DNA of 64,000 bases from Pohlia nutans (taxonomy: Eukaryota; Streptophyta; Bryopsida; Bryales; Mniaceae), in NCBI GenBank assembly GCA_022496805.1, contig CM040088.1:25403501-25467500 (forward strand), written 5' to 3'. A program made the translations under genes and the position numbers. Below the pieces are notes generated by a model that saw only the letters and a list, made by a program, of their open reading frames with translations, did not search any database and had not been told where the DNA came from. Below are positions 1 to 11,855 of this stretch, piece by piece. Numbering within the stretch: the stretch's first letter is position 1; each line of letters opens with the position of its first letter.

Positions 1-56
1 AAAATCCAGATCGGTAGGCTACCGGTAATTACTAAGTTACCGTTAACAAAACAAAT

Positions 57-1400
57 GGTGACTTTTTATTTTTTTAAAGCAAGACAATAAAACCTCATCA
101 TAATAGAAGGAGAAAACATACATAAAACCAGAGGCATAAGAAGAGTGGAAGCCACCTAAACAAATAAAATTAAAAGACATCAACTCTTTAGCAGCAACAA
201 AATTAATTACACAAATTTTTCAACTTACAAATGGACCCATTGAATTTACACTCGTTGGCAAAAGATGCTACTTGTTGGTTTAGACTACATCCGATAAAAT
301 ATGTGAGAAGGACAAATTGTTAAAAGCTATAAAAGTATCCAATGCACGCAAAAACTTACATTAAAGTATTTTATATAGTGTAGAAACTACGTACAAATTT
401 TGAGAATATTATGCCTCTCTTTGTGAGTTTAATAAAAGATCGAGTATATTGTGACTAATGTGACTAATGTCCTTTTTTATATTTAGGACATTAGTCACAA
501 TATACTAAATCTCACATTAAAACCCAATATAGTTTCAAAAAATCATTCAAAGTTTTTCTAAAATTATAATAACACTAAATGAACACATGACTATTGTAGA
601 TTGGACACTTCAAGCCAAATAATTTTAGTTTTACTTGTGGAGGGTCAAAACAACCTAAAGAACTCAAAAGCTATACGAGAGGCTATAAAAGCATCCAATG
701 CTCCCCGCAATTTACAACAAAGTGTCTTATATAATAATAAAAATATGTACAATTTCTTTTTTAAATTATATCTCTCCTTGTGAGTTTGATAAAAAAATTT
801 GTATGTTGTGACTAATGTGACTAATATCCTTTTAGGGCATTAGTCACATTAGTCACAATGTACTAAATCTCACATTAAAAGTCACATGTTGTTTCAAAAA
901 ATCATTCAATTTTTTTAATATTATAATAATACCAAAATTATAATAATACTAAAAATTTCAAAACTATAATAATATTGCAAATTGGACACTACAAAGCCAA
1001 ATAATTTTATTTTTCCTAAAGGAGAGTCATAATAATCCAAAAAACTCAAAAGCTATAACAACATCCTATGCTTCCAGAAATCTACATCGAAGTATCTTAT
1101 ATAATGTAGAAACTATATACAAATTTTGAGAAAATTATGCCTCTTCTTGTGAGTTTTATGGAAGATCTAGTATGTTGTGACTACTGTGACTAATGCCCTT
1201 TTTAGGGCAATAGTCACATTAGTCACAATGTACTAAATCTCAAATTAAAATCCAAACATTGATTCATTTCTAAAATTATAATAATACTAAATGAACCCAT
1301 GAACATTGAAATTTGGACACTACAAAGCCAAATAAATTTATTTTTATGAATGACAACTATTTTTTGGTCTCAAATATACTTCAAACAAAATTACAACCTC
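57..1400. repeat. Left arm of foldback element: subrepeats with hairpins
   Basis: About three direct subrepeats of roughly 360 bp are visible. Each has the order TTGGACACTACAAAGCC, an A/T-rich segment, TTGTGAGTTT and then a palindrome. The palindromes lie near 448-505, 807-866 and 1173-1234. Each reads TTGTGACTAATGTGACTAA, a few bases of loop, then the reverse complement, so each can fold into a stem of about 25 bp. Confidence 0.75.
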
Positions 1401-1439
1401 TAACAAAATAAAACTAGGGGAAATTTTCATGATCATAAC

Positions 1440-2720
1440 ATACATAGGCCATAGTTATTTATAATATGACATTAGGTTGGGTGTAGGAATCATACAAATA
1501 ATTTTAGACATATACTTCATATGGTATAAGGGCATATAAGAATATACAAAGGTTATAATTACCTATAAAATGCCATGAGTGTGTGAACATCATCCAAATA
1601 ATATGAGATAATTGTGTCACATGATATATAAAGGCATATCATAATACATAGTCCATAGTTATATATATAATGCCATGAGTAATGTGTAGGCATCATCCAA
1701 ATGATAAAAGACATGCATTTCATATGATATAAAGGCATATAATAATATATGTAGCCCATTGCTATTAATAAAATGGCATTGGTGATGAGTGGGCATCATC
1801 CAAATAATGTGAGAAAAGTGTTTCATATCATATAAGGGCATACAAGAATATATAGAAGCCATAGATATTTATAAAATGACATGGATGTGGTATGGACATC
1901 ATTAAAATAACGTAAGACAAGTGTTTTGTATAATATAAGGGCATACAAGAATATACAAAGACCATAGGTATCTATAAAATGCCATGGGTGAGGTGTGGGC
2001 ATCATCCAAATAATAAGAGACGTGTTTCATATAGTATAAAAGCATATATATTTATATATATAGGCCATAGTAATTTGTAAATTTCCATCAGTGAAATGTG
2101 AGCATCATCCAAATAATATGAGGCCTATCTTTCATATGATATAAGGGTATATAACTGATATAAGAATATACAAAGCCCATAGTTATCTATAAAATGCTAT
2201 AGGTAATGTATAGGCATCATTCAATAATATGGGACATCTGTATGATATGATATAGAGGCACATAATAATATATAAAAGGCTGTAGTTATATATAAAATGC
2301 CATAAGCGATAAGTGGACATCATTCAAATAATATGAGATATGTGCTGAATATGATACAAGTGTATATAATAATATACAAAGACCATATTTATATATAAAA
2401 TACATAGGGTGATATATAGGTATCATCCAAATAATATGAGAGATGTGTTTGTTATGTTACAAAGGCATATAATAAAAAATGAGTATATGATAGTGATTTA
2501 TACAATGGCATGGGTGATGTATGAGCGTTATTCAAATAATGTGAGACATGTGTTTTATATGATATAAAGGCATATAAGAATATACAAAGGCCATAGCTAT
2601 CAATAGGATGCCATGGATGAGGTGTGGGCATCATCCAGATAATATGAGATATGTGTATTATATGATATATTAGGCCATATTATTGAATACAGAGGCTATA
2701 GTTATTTATTAAATGCCCTA
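1440..2720. repeat. Central tandem array, ~103-bp unit, about 12 copies
   Basis: The motif CATCATCCAAATAAT, or a close variant, recurs near 1490, 1588, 1692, 1795, 1897, 2001, 2104, 2214, 2320, 2421, 2526 and 2630, giving a period of about 102-110 bp. Units also share ATATGATATAAGGGCATATA and TATAAAATGCCATGGGTGA. Several minus-strand reading frames through the array give near-identical short peptides; these are repeat artefacts rather than genes. Confidence 0.85.
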
Positions 2721-2739
2721 TGAAATGCGTAGGTATGTG

Positions 2740-4377
2740 AGTTTTAATCAACATATGAGTTCTCATTTGAGATTTAGTAAGTTGTGACTAATAAGACTAA
2801 TGCCCTAGTCATTAGTCACATTAGTCACAACATACTAGATCTTGCATAAAACTCACATGGAAAGGCGTAATTTTCTCAAAATTTGTACATAGTATCTACA
2901 TTAGATAAGACATTTTGATTTAAGTTTCTATGAGCACTTTATCTTTTTATAGCATTTGATGTCTTTGGGTTGTTTTAACCTTCCACCAAAAATAATCAAA
3001 TAATTTGGCTTTGTAGTGTCCAATTTTCAAGAGTCATGTGTTCATTTGAGTATTATTATAATTTAAAAAGCTTTTGAATGATACAGGAATCAACATTTGG
3101 GTTTCAATGTGAAATTTAATATGTTGTAACTAATAGGAAAGGGCATTAGTCACATTAGTCACAACATACTAGACCTTCCTAAAATTCACAAGGAAAGGCA
3201 TAATTTTTCAAAATTGGTACATAGTTTCTACATTACATAAGACACTTTGGTGTAAATTTCTGGGATTATTGGATGCTTTCATAGCTTTTGAGCTTTTTTG
3301 GGTTGTTTTAACCTTCTACCCAAAAAAAAAAAAAAGGAAGAAAAAGAAAAAGAAAAAGACATGTATGTATGTATTCTTAGCTTAGTTGCATTCAATGTTC
3401 ATGTGTTTATTTAGTATTATTATAATTTAAAAATTGAATATTCTTTTTGAAACAACAGAAAAAATTATTCAGCTTTATTGTGTTCTATATTAAATGTACA
3501 TGTGTTCATTTAGTCTTATTATAGTTTTAGGAATTTTTGAATGTTTTTTTGAAACAACGTGTGAGTTTTAACAAAAGATTTAGTTTGTTTTGACTAAAGT
3601 GACTAATGTCCTAAAAGGGCATTAGTCACGGTAGTCACAACATATTAAATCTTCCAGAAAACTCACAAGGAGAGGCATAATGTTCTCAAAATACATAGTT
3701 TCTACATTATATAAGATACTTCAATTTAAATTTCTGGGAGCATATGATGCTTTTATAACTTTTGAGTTTTTTTTGGATTATTTTGACTGTCCTCTATGAA
3801 AAATAGAATTATTTGGCTTTATGGTGTCCAATTTGCAATAATTGTCATGTGTTCATTTAATATTATTTTAGTTTTAGAAAAAATTGAATGGTTTTTTGAA
3901 ACAATACTTGAGTTTTAATGTGAGATTTAGTACGTTGTGATTAATATGACTAAAGCCCTGAAAGGACAATAGTCACATTAGTCACAACATTCTAGATCTT
4001 CCATTAATCTCACATGGAGATGCATAATATTCTCAAATTTGTACGTAGTTTCTATACTATATAAGATACTTTGATGTAAGTTTTGTGTGCATTGGGCACT
4101 TTTATAGCTTTTATCAATTTTTCCTTCTCACGGATTCTATTGGATGCAGTCCTAAATAAAAAGTAGTATCTTTCACCAACGAGTGTATGTTCAGTGGGTC
4201 CATTTGTAGGTTGAAAAATTTGTGCAATTTATTTTGCCGTTGCTAGAGAGTTGATGTCTTTTAATTTTATTTTTTTAGGTGTCTTCCACTCTTTTTATTC
4301 TTCTGGTTCTATGCATGTTTCTTCTTTTTAATATGATGAGGTTTTGCACTTTTGTTTTTGAGAAATAGAAAGTCGCC
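2740..4377. repeat. Right arm of foldback element: inverted subrepeats with hairpins
   Basis: Four palindromes occur near 2782-2836, 3123-3172, 3589-3644 and 3936-3994, with the same TTAGTCACATTAGTCACAA core as the left arm. The flanking unit (for example GGCTTTGTAGTGTCCAATTT near 3010) is the reverse complement of the left-arm unit. This arm has one more unit than the left and more spacing variation. Confidence 0.75.
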
Positions 4378-4429
4378 AGTTTTTAAAGAATAAAAATAAA
4401 GAAAAATGAATGAAGTTTTTTAAGTGAGT

Positions 4430-5200
4430 GCATAGGTTAGGAGGGATAGTTGAGGTAAGACAATTATTTTCAGTAGTGAAAGGGGGGGAGGGGGGGAATC
4501 AAGAGCAGTTGGAGGGGCAATTGGGTCATGGCATTTTAAGGGATGGAGAACAGTTGAGGAGGCATTTGCGAGTGTCGGGACTATCGTATTGGGACAATTG
4601 GGTCAGGGTAGTCATATTTGGATTATTTGGATGGTAGTCACAGTAAAGGGGTGGTCGAGAGGTATAATGGTAGTCGAGGTGTAGAAAGATAATCGAGGGG
4701 ACTGGGAGGGTAGTTGGGGAGGTAGAGAGGCAATTGGGGATAGAAAGGCATTCGGGGATGTAGACGGGTAGTTTGGAGGTATAAGGGTACTTGAGGGAGG
4801 AATGGCAGTTGTGGAAGGGCAGTCGGGGGTGGAAGGAGTATTGGAGAGTGGATAGGCAATCACATGTAGATAGGTAGTTGGAGGTGAAAAGGTGGGATGA
4901 AATAGTAGTTGATGGTCGAAGGGCAATGTGGGGATGGGGATGGAAGGACAGACAAGGATGGCAAGGGCAGTCGGAGGTTGGAAGGATAGTCGAGGTTGGA
5001 AGTGTAGCTGGGGTGGGAAGGGGGATGGCAGTCGGAGTGGGGCTGAAAAGGGTAGTCGGGGTGAAAGGGTACTAAGGGAGGTGGAAGGCAGTTGGAAAGA
5101 ACAGTTTGGGTTGGAAGGATAGTTGGGTTAGGGTAGTTGGGTTAGAATGCTCGGGTCACATGTGGCAGTTGGGGGAAGGAGGTAAACTTTGGTGGCCTTT
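4430..5200 (+). repeat. G-rich, C-poor degenerate minisatellite
   Basis: About 750 bp of the plus strand is made of imperfect units of roughly 18-28 bp around GGTAGTCGGGG and GGAAGGGCAGT. Guanine is very abundant and cytosine scarce, giving extreme strand asymmetry. There are many runs of three to seven G, including one around 4483-4496. Proline/serine/leucine-rich minus-strand frames at 4612-4926 are a by-product of the composition. No gene is supported here. Confidence 0.75.
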
Positions 5201-6352
5201 CAAAATTACCATAGGTACGAAACTTACTTCTAAATCCATGTTACCAAGTAATCATAGTCAGATATTGACGTGTCATAATACCTAGTAAAGTAAAAATAAA
5301 AGTTACCTGGTCAAAATCAAAGGGCAACATGACTTGGCATAATGCCTGCATGACATGACATTGTATCGGGATTTCTCTCCAATACAACACAATGAACCTT
5401 GGTATTTGTACACCATCATCTCTTTGTTTTTAGATTCTCTATCAAGGCAAAATGTATGCATGTATGTCATATCGTATGTATGGCATATGCATATCGTATA
5501 CTACCTATGACAAAATTGGCCTAGGAATGTAGAATTGGCAAGCGGGCCGATTTTGCATTCTAAAACCGACCCTGCCAATTTAATATGCCCTTGAAAAGAG
5601 TAGAATGCGCTGGAGGTACTATTAATGGTGAAGTTTTTGAAGGGTTCAAGGCTAGTTCTAGGACGAATCGTACGCTTTTTGTTTTGCAAATACGCCCAAA
5701 CTTTAAGAATTCATGAACTCAACATATATGAGCTTCATTCCAGAACCTCCCGGTGGGTCCATTCAAGATAATACAAATCGGCTAAGTTGTCTACAATGCT
5801 TGATATTTGATTTAAATTGTCATTACATAGGAAAGTGATATGTCAATGACTACAACATATATATATATAACATATAGTACAAGATGAAAGCAATATTGTA
5901 AAAATTTGGGTATTAAAAGCACTAAAATAGCTATGTCATCATTCGTTTTAATGATCTACTAAGGACTTTTCTGAATGATAAATAACACATTTTTGGTAGA
6001 AATTTTGGGATAATCGAATGAGAATGATGATTATGTAAATGAAAAATGAAATCAATACATTAAAAATTTGTTCTTTGAATGAAAATCATGACTTTTTTTT
6101 TTTTGTCTCTAATGACTCTTCAAAGCACTCAAAACGAGGCACCCTTGGCTCGTATTAGCTTGAATGGACCCTGGTATTATCCTGCTCTTATGTAGCCGGG
6201 CCAACTTTTTAATAGTTACGCATCTACTTGGCTACATTGCATCCATTTCCATAATCACAATTGAGTCATATACCAAATATAGTCACTTGTGTAGTCAATG
6301 ATTTGTTTGTTGAGACCCCTCAAAGTCTGAACTTTTAGGTGATATGATGATT
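5201..6352. other. Intergenic, no gene recognised
   Basis: This is A/T-rich DNA without a convincing coding frame. The only structure noticed is a 13-bp inverted pair, GGGTCCATTCAAG at 5755 and its complement ending at 6171. It could be the ends of an old 417-bp MITE, but it has no matching target-site duplication. Confidence 0.4.
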
Positions 6353-7234
6353 CATACGACAAGGAGAAGGTGTCGCTTTTCACTCGGTAGGTGAGTCAAA
6401 TGGTGCCACTTCGCACTCATTGCCTAGGCACTTGAGACTTGGAGAGTGCGATTCGTCACGTAGGACAAGTGTGTACAGTGAACTTTGTAACATTGTTCTG
6501 AGTGAGAAGCTACGTCTTTGCTAGTAGTGTCAGGAGGAAACCTTGGGCACAGCACTTGAGCAATCAGTCGTGGAGCCTGTAAGTATGTCTATCAGTTCAA
6601 TCTGTTCATTGCAGTCGATTCGAATTCATGCCTGCACTTAATTAGCTAGGTTGTCTGTCTCCGACTTGCAGCAAGATATAGTATACCAATGAAGGACGTG
6701 TAGCTAGCTATACTAGCACAAGGAGAGATACAGACATTTCCATATGGGATTTCATATGGGAAGTGGGACAAAATTCCCACAATCGTAACTTTCTTGAGAT
6801 GATTGTAGTGTATTTTTGATGTGGGAAAGTTACAATTGTGGGAAATTTGTCCGCGTTTCCCCTATGAGAATCTTATATTTATCTCCCTATGTAGGTCATG
6901 TAAACTTGTGATCTTGAAAGTTGTGTCCGATCCTAGAATGTGCATGATCTTGATATATTGTTGTATGTATGTAATAGTGTATCTGTCTATCGATGTGTAC
7001 ATAGATCTAAGTAAAGTTGTAAGCTAGTTGGTTGATGATCGCTGTGGCCTTACATTACAAGGAGAGGCGTCGATTCTCACTCTAGAGGATCTTGTTCATT
7101 GTTGCTTTACCCTGTACACGCTTGTTCTACGTGACGAATCGCACTCACTAAGTCCAACCAAAAAATTGGTGAGTGCAAAGTTGCGCCGTTTGACTCACAA
7201 AAGGAGCGAAAAGCGACGCATTCTCCTTGTAGTG
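6353..7234. mobile_element. CACTA-type foldback element (non-autonomous)
   Basis: The right end, read inward on the minus strand, begins CACTACAAGGAGAATGCGTC. The left end carries a slightly decayed version (ACAAGGAGAAGGTGTCGC). The arms stay complementary for about 140 bp, through GTGAGTGCGATTCGTCACGT on the right-arm strand. A second, inner inverted pair lies at about 6740-6870 around CCCACAATCGTAACTTTC. The CACTA start suggests the CACTA (En/Spm) superfamily. There is no transposase frame; the two short frames at 7028-7567 show no recognisable domain. Confidence 0.6.
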
Positions 7235-7548
7235 TTTAATTTTGCACGAGCTAGCTAGATGGTGTGTGAACTCGTATTTTCCTGTGCCAACGGACTCATA
7301 CGATCGCTTGGATATTTATTTATAGCAATCATTTGTATTTTGATTTTGAAAAGAACCAGTGGCATGTTTTTATCCATTGGCGCGCTCTTTGTTCAATCTT
7401 CTTCAATGATGATTAATCAAGGGTCACCAAAGAAAGGTATCATAACTTCCAAGCAACCCTTGCTTATGAGAAATAACCTTGTCTTTTTTATCCAATGGTT
7501 TCATGCCATCTCTATAGTTCTAGGCTGCATTGATGTTTTGAATTTTAT

Positions 7549-7632
7549 GACTAAATGTCCATTGTGACATGTCTTTAGTGACTCAAATTAGATTTTGAGT
7601 CACTAAAGATATGTCACAATGGACATTTAGTT
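7549..7632. repeat. Near-perfect 84-bp hairpin
   Basis: About 39 bp starting ACTAAATGTCCATTGTGACA is followed, after a loop of about 5 bp, by its reverse complement with one or two mismatches. It resembles a very small MITE or a precursor-like hairpin. No neighbouring gene explains it. Confidence 0.65.
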
Positions 7633-7639
7633 GTAAAAG

Positions 7640-9738
7640 TCATGTCCTATTGAACAAGATTTCTACTAGTGATAACTGACATTGTATGTGATTAATTTTC
7701 GGAATTATTGTACCCTCGGGTCAAGTTCATGAGGTCTCATATGAAATGAACTACTTTCAAGGTTATTTTTCATTCATGAAGTGAAATTATATTTTCTTCA
7801 AAATTTAATTTCTTGTCAAAGTTAATATTTCTCCATAACTTTTAATCCTAAGCTCTATTTGTTACACCTCATTGAGCTATTTATTGTTAATTTTTTTGAA
7901 CATTGATATAGCACAAGATGATTTCGTTTTCCTCCTTTTGCATTTTGTGATGATTTTTTTCATGGAAAATGTTGTAATTTGTACTTGTGTAGGTTGTTTG
8001 CAAAAATCTTGAATTTTTATGAATTTAGATTATTTTCATTAATATTTTATATATTCCTATTCAATAATACCTACTTTTAATTTCTGAAAATTTCAATAAA
8101 TGTCATTTTAAATTATTTATTGAATTAATTTTTAATGAATCTCTCCGTAGTATAAGTTAGACGGGAAGTTGGAGGCATAACTACCCATAAAATCTTCAAA
8201 TAAAAATTCCATGCTGTAAAAAGTGAAGTATAGATGAAGAAATCAAAAGTGAATTTATTGAAGCAATTAAGTATGGTTCTCATTATCAAATAATCTCAGG
8301 GTTTGTTGAATCTTATTGACAATTGCAAAAAGATTTAAAGGTTTCTTAGCATTTATTTTTTGAACACTGCATACCAATAAAATATGAATTTTCAAAGTTA
8401 TAATTATAGGTGTATCCAAATTGAATGTTATATTCTCAGGTTCATAAAGTGAACATTATAATTAATACCTGTAATTATTGTATAGATTAGTATGGGAACT
8501 AAATTTTTTTATTGAAGAGGTTCATTTTTGATAAAAGTGATAATTGAGATATTTACTTGAGAACTAAAGAAATTAAGAAAAACAGAGAATATAAGAAACT
8601 CCGATTTTTTTTGACGAAAGTGGGAAGTTTATTTCTTAAGACTTTTAGACTACTATACCAATAATTTGCTGTAATTTTCAGCAAATGCCAAATTATGTGG
8701 ATATCCTCTATGATTCTATTTTGCACTATATAAAATAGAATTTTTTTCAAAAAAAATATTCCTAATGATTTGGACTTCTCTTCTTATAATTATTTTTTAC
8801 CAATCATGATGACCAACTACGGTAATGATGGGTCCGATGATTCTTTTTTCCTTTTTCTTAGAGAGGTGCATTTGCCATTTAAAAATTGATAGCAAATTTT
8901 GGCTATTTAAGCACCAATTTTTTGAAAATGAGTAGTTTTATATAGAAATTTGGCTATGTATATTCAGTTTTAGAGTAGAACGTCGCTATTTAACCAAGAA
9001 ATTGCCCAAATTTCTTTTGAAGTAAATAGCACGTCAAAATTTCACATTGCCATTTGGTGGTATATCACCCAAAAAAATGTTGGATGGGCTATCTATTTTG
9101 TAAAGGTACTTGAACTTGAAATACACCCCGGAAAATACCCTACTTTTGATAAAGGTGGTTGAAATCTAAGATTCAATCTACCATTGCTATTACCGCAAGA
9201 CTCTTAGAGCCCGTTTCTATTAAAGACATGGAGGGGTCTAGTCCAGACTTCTAGGCTCTAGCTTTGCAAAATTCTAACTCCAATCCTAAACATCTTGGAG
9301 CCAAAATTGGGGGCTGTTTTCGAAAATGTACCTACTAGAAGGATTCAAGAGTTGTTTCGACCTGCTCCCGTGGTCAACCTGGAGGGCCATCTAGTGTGAG
9401 TGTCCAATGGAAATTAACTCTTAGACCGCACACCAATGTGCACAATACAATAGAATTAACTGAAAATAGGATCTGTGCTTGCAAACTTCTACTACGAGTT
9501 TGCATTCAAATATTATCAAATTTTGACATACATTGATCATGAATAATCCCTTGCTCGGCTCTCTTAGGCTTGAGGGAACTTGTGGGAATTCTCATTTAGC
9601 ATCGAAGAGGTCATGAGTTCCACACCCCACAGGGTTTTGTAGGGCCTCGTTTTAGATTATTCTCTAACTCACGATAGAGTAGTTTTGTAATCTTTTTGAA
9701 TCCAAAAGAAGTATAAGATGAGTTTTCACTTTGAGATA
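7640..9738. other. A/T-rich intergenic stretch without genes
   Basis: No reading frame here resembles a known protein. At 8727-8803 there is one copy of a dispersed repeat also present in the beta-xylosidase introns. Nothing else was recognised. Confidence 0.5.
8727..8803 (+). repeat. Dispersed repeat, copy 1
   Basis: The core, built on TTCCTAAAGATTTGGACTTC preceded by an A-run, is shared with 22961-23030 and 27178-27225. Here it reads TTCCTAATGATTTGGACTTC and is followed by TCTTCTTATAAT. It is probably a fragment of a longer transposable element that cannot be delimited. Confidence 0.55.
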
Positions 9739-10102
9739 GTAGAGTTATCCTTAAAGTCACCTTGTGTTTGAATAAGATACCGTGAATTTTGCTTTAATGT
9801 ACTATTATTTGTTCACTCCAAATAGTTAAAAAGTATGGAAAAGCTTGGTGGTCTAACATTATTAGGTGTGTAAGAGCTTGGTGGTCTCTAAACTCAAGGG
9901 AAACTAGTTTAGCTGTCAAGAAAGACGGCTAAACTAGTTTTCCATGAGTTTGAAGACCACCAAGCTCTTACACACCTAATAATGAGAGACCACTAAGCTC
10001 TTCCCTACCTTTTAACTATTTGGAGTGAACAAATAATAGTACATTAAAGCAAAATTCACGGTATCTTATTCAAACACAAGGTGACTTTAAGGATAACTCT
10101 AC
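9739..10102. mobile_element. Foldback MITE, 364 bp
   Basis: The left arm, starting GTAGAGTTATCCTTAAAGTC, is repeated almost perfectly as its reverse complement ending GGATAACTCTAC. The whole element folds into one long hairpin with its tip around 9915-9930. A second copy, interrupted by another MITE, is in intron 4 of the beta-xylosidase gene (21456-21940). It ends about 230 bp upstream of the eL18 start codon. Confidence 0.8.
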
Positions 10103-10212
10103 TCTTTTCGGTTAATTCTAGTGGGAAACATAAACCTGAGGACTCCTCAGAAAACAATCAAAGAATAGCTCCCTCCTCAGCCGTCGATCCAGGATCAGAC
10201 CGTGCAGGGGCG

Positions 10213-10223
10213 TTTTAGGGTTT
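10213..10223 (-). promoter_or_regulatory. Telo-box upstream of eL18 copy 1
   Basis: TTTTAGGGTTT is the complement of AAACCCTAAAA, the telo-box often found near transcription starts of plant ribosomal-protein genes. It lies about 110 bp before the start codon and is conserved in the other eL18 copy. Confidence 0.55.
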
Positions 10224-10330
10224 GGCGCCCTGCAGCGTAAGCCCGAGTTTTGGATGATCGCGTCTTTCTTTTTCCCAGCCCCGCCTTGTCCCCCAGCTTC
10301 TTCCCCGCGGGCTCGGCTCCATCGACAATC

Positions 10331-11855
10331 ATGGTACGCATCCTTTAATCTGCTTCGTAAAAACATTTGAAATTAGCACATGTATTCTCTTCAAACTGTG
10401 TCAGAGTTGTACGTTTCCATAGAAGAATCCATTCTTTCCCGAGACTAGAAAAGCGTCCCGTTTCAGTTTTTACCGTCTTGGTGTTTCGTCTGTCTCTTTT
10501 TAAGTGTTGGATTCTTTGGCAATTATCGCGAACCTCTGTTTTTTGCGAGCAGGGTATCGATTTGAAGGCCGGTGGTCGCAACAAGAAGGTCAAACGTACA
10601 GCTCCCAAGAGCGGGAATGTTTACCTTAAGCTTCTCGTGAAGGTAAACCTCTACGATTCTTCAACCTCGCAATTTTGCTGCTCGATCTCCTAGTCGTGGC
10701 CACTCTCGGTCGAAACCAAAAATTAGGATTTCGAGCTGCGGTATGAGCAATATGAGCGGGAGGCACTGGGTGGGACGACGTATGTGCAATGGTGCCCAAG
10801 TATTGTGCTGGCCGTAGGAAATTAGGGTTCCGATTGGCATACCGATGCCGGAGTTGGAAGCGTTTGGACGAATTAGGGCATGTTTTTGGGAAGTTTAGAA
10901 GAGGGTTTAGGGTTTTACCAACGGAAGGGTTGGTGGGATGCAGCTGTACAGGTTTTTGGTGAGGAGGACGGAGGCTCCGTTCAATGGCGTGATTCTGAAA
11001 CGCCTGTTCATGAGCAGGATGAACCGGGCTCCTCTGTCCATGAGCCGGCTTGTGAAGTTCATGGCCGGAAAGGTAACATATCGGAAGCCCTGACTTAGGT
11101 GTTTCGTTGGGATTCCAGTGCGCGATTTTGGGATTAGGGCATGGGCACTCGTGTGGTGATAGACTGTGTAGTGGATTGCGAGGGATGTTTTGGAGCGTGA
11201 TGTTGATTGTGGTGTGTGGTGGCGTTGTAGGAGGACAAGACTGCGGTGTTGGTTGGTACCATCACTGATGACATCAGACAGTACGAGGTGCCAGCGTTGA
11301 AGGTGGTTGCATTGCGGTTCACGGAGACCGCTCGTGCGCGGATTTTGAAGGCTGGAGGGGAATGCCTGACATTCGATCAGCTGGCATTGCGTGCACCAAC
11401 TGGAGCCAACACGGTGAGTAGTGTAGTCTTTTGGAAGGCAGCGTTCCTGTTGGGAGGGACATGATGATCCTGTATTATTTTTGCGATGGTGTGAAACATT
11501 CCTGCAGTGACGGAGAGAGAGGCCTGACACGTTTTGGTTAGTGCATGGGGTTAGCATGGAACGAGGAAGGGGTCATGATATTTGGGTGGTAGTTTGGTGA
11601 GATTGGGGAGAAGATGTATTGTGAGTTATTGGTGTGGATGAGTTTATGATGTGAGTGGGTTGTGGGTGGCTGACATTGATGTGTTTGTGGAGGAAGGTTC
11701 TTCTGCGAGGTCCGAAGAACGCTCGCGAGGCAGTGAAGCACTTCGGGAGGGCACCGGGTGTACCACAGAGCAACACGAAGCCGTATGTACGTGCGAAGGG
11801 GCGAAAGTTTGAGAAGGCTCGTGGGCGTCGTAACAGCAGAGGGTTCAAGGCGTAG
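10331..11855 (+). CDS. RPL18: 60S ribosomal protein eL18 (copy 1)
   Basis: This is a component of the large cytosolic ribosomal subunit. Exons are 10331-10333, 10553-10642, 10944-11072, 11231-11413 and 11697-11855, giving 187 residues, the usual plant length. Exon 1 is only the ATG codon; the protein continues [20 protein letters not shown] in exon 2. Later blocks include [18 protein letters not shown] and [15 protein letters not shown] (exon 4) and [13 protein letters not shown] and [18 protein letters not shown] (exon 5), all typical of eL18. All phases agree and introns are GT-AG. The last acceptor is AAG rather than CAG. A telo-box lies upstream. An inverted, intact duplicate sits at 32404-33829; the proteins differ only at residue 58 (Asn here, His there) and residue 76 (Asp here, Glu there). 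Confidence 0.96.

Larger units (their letters stand above)
57..4377. mobile_element. Foldback (FB-like) transposon with long composite inverted arms
   Basis: The two ends are reverse complements of one another over about 1.3-1.6 kb. For example, the stretch around 66-240 (AACCTCATCAT, then a segment ending in AAATGGACCCATTGAAT) reappears inverted at 4195-4350. Each arm consists of repeated units of roughly 350 bp, and each unit carries a short palindrome built on TTGTGACTAATGTGACTAAT. The arms enclose a tandem array of about 103-bp units. Outer ends read GGTGACTTT on the left and its near complement on the right, and no clear target-site duplication is visible. There is no transposase-like reading frame, so the element is presumably non-autonomous. 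Long inverted termini made of internal subrepeats define Foldback-type elements; the superfamily cannot be assigned from what is visible. Confidence 0.72.

Noticed and set aside
1559..2634. Several overlapping minus-strand frames of 60-67 codons giving similar peptides
   Set aside because: They are successive units of the ~103-bp tandem array read in frame; there is no start context, domain or codon signal.
4612..4926. Pro/Ser/Leu-rich minus-strand frame of 104 codons
   Set aside because: It follows directly from the C-rich complement of the G-rich minisatellite and has no recognisable motif.
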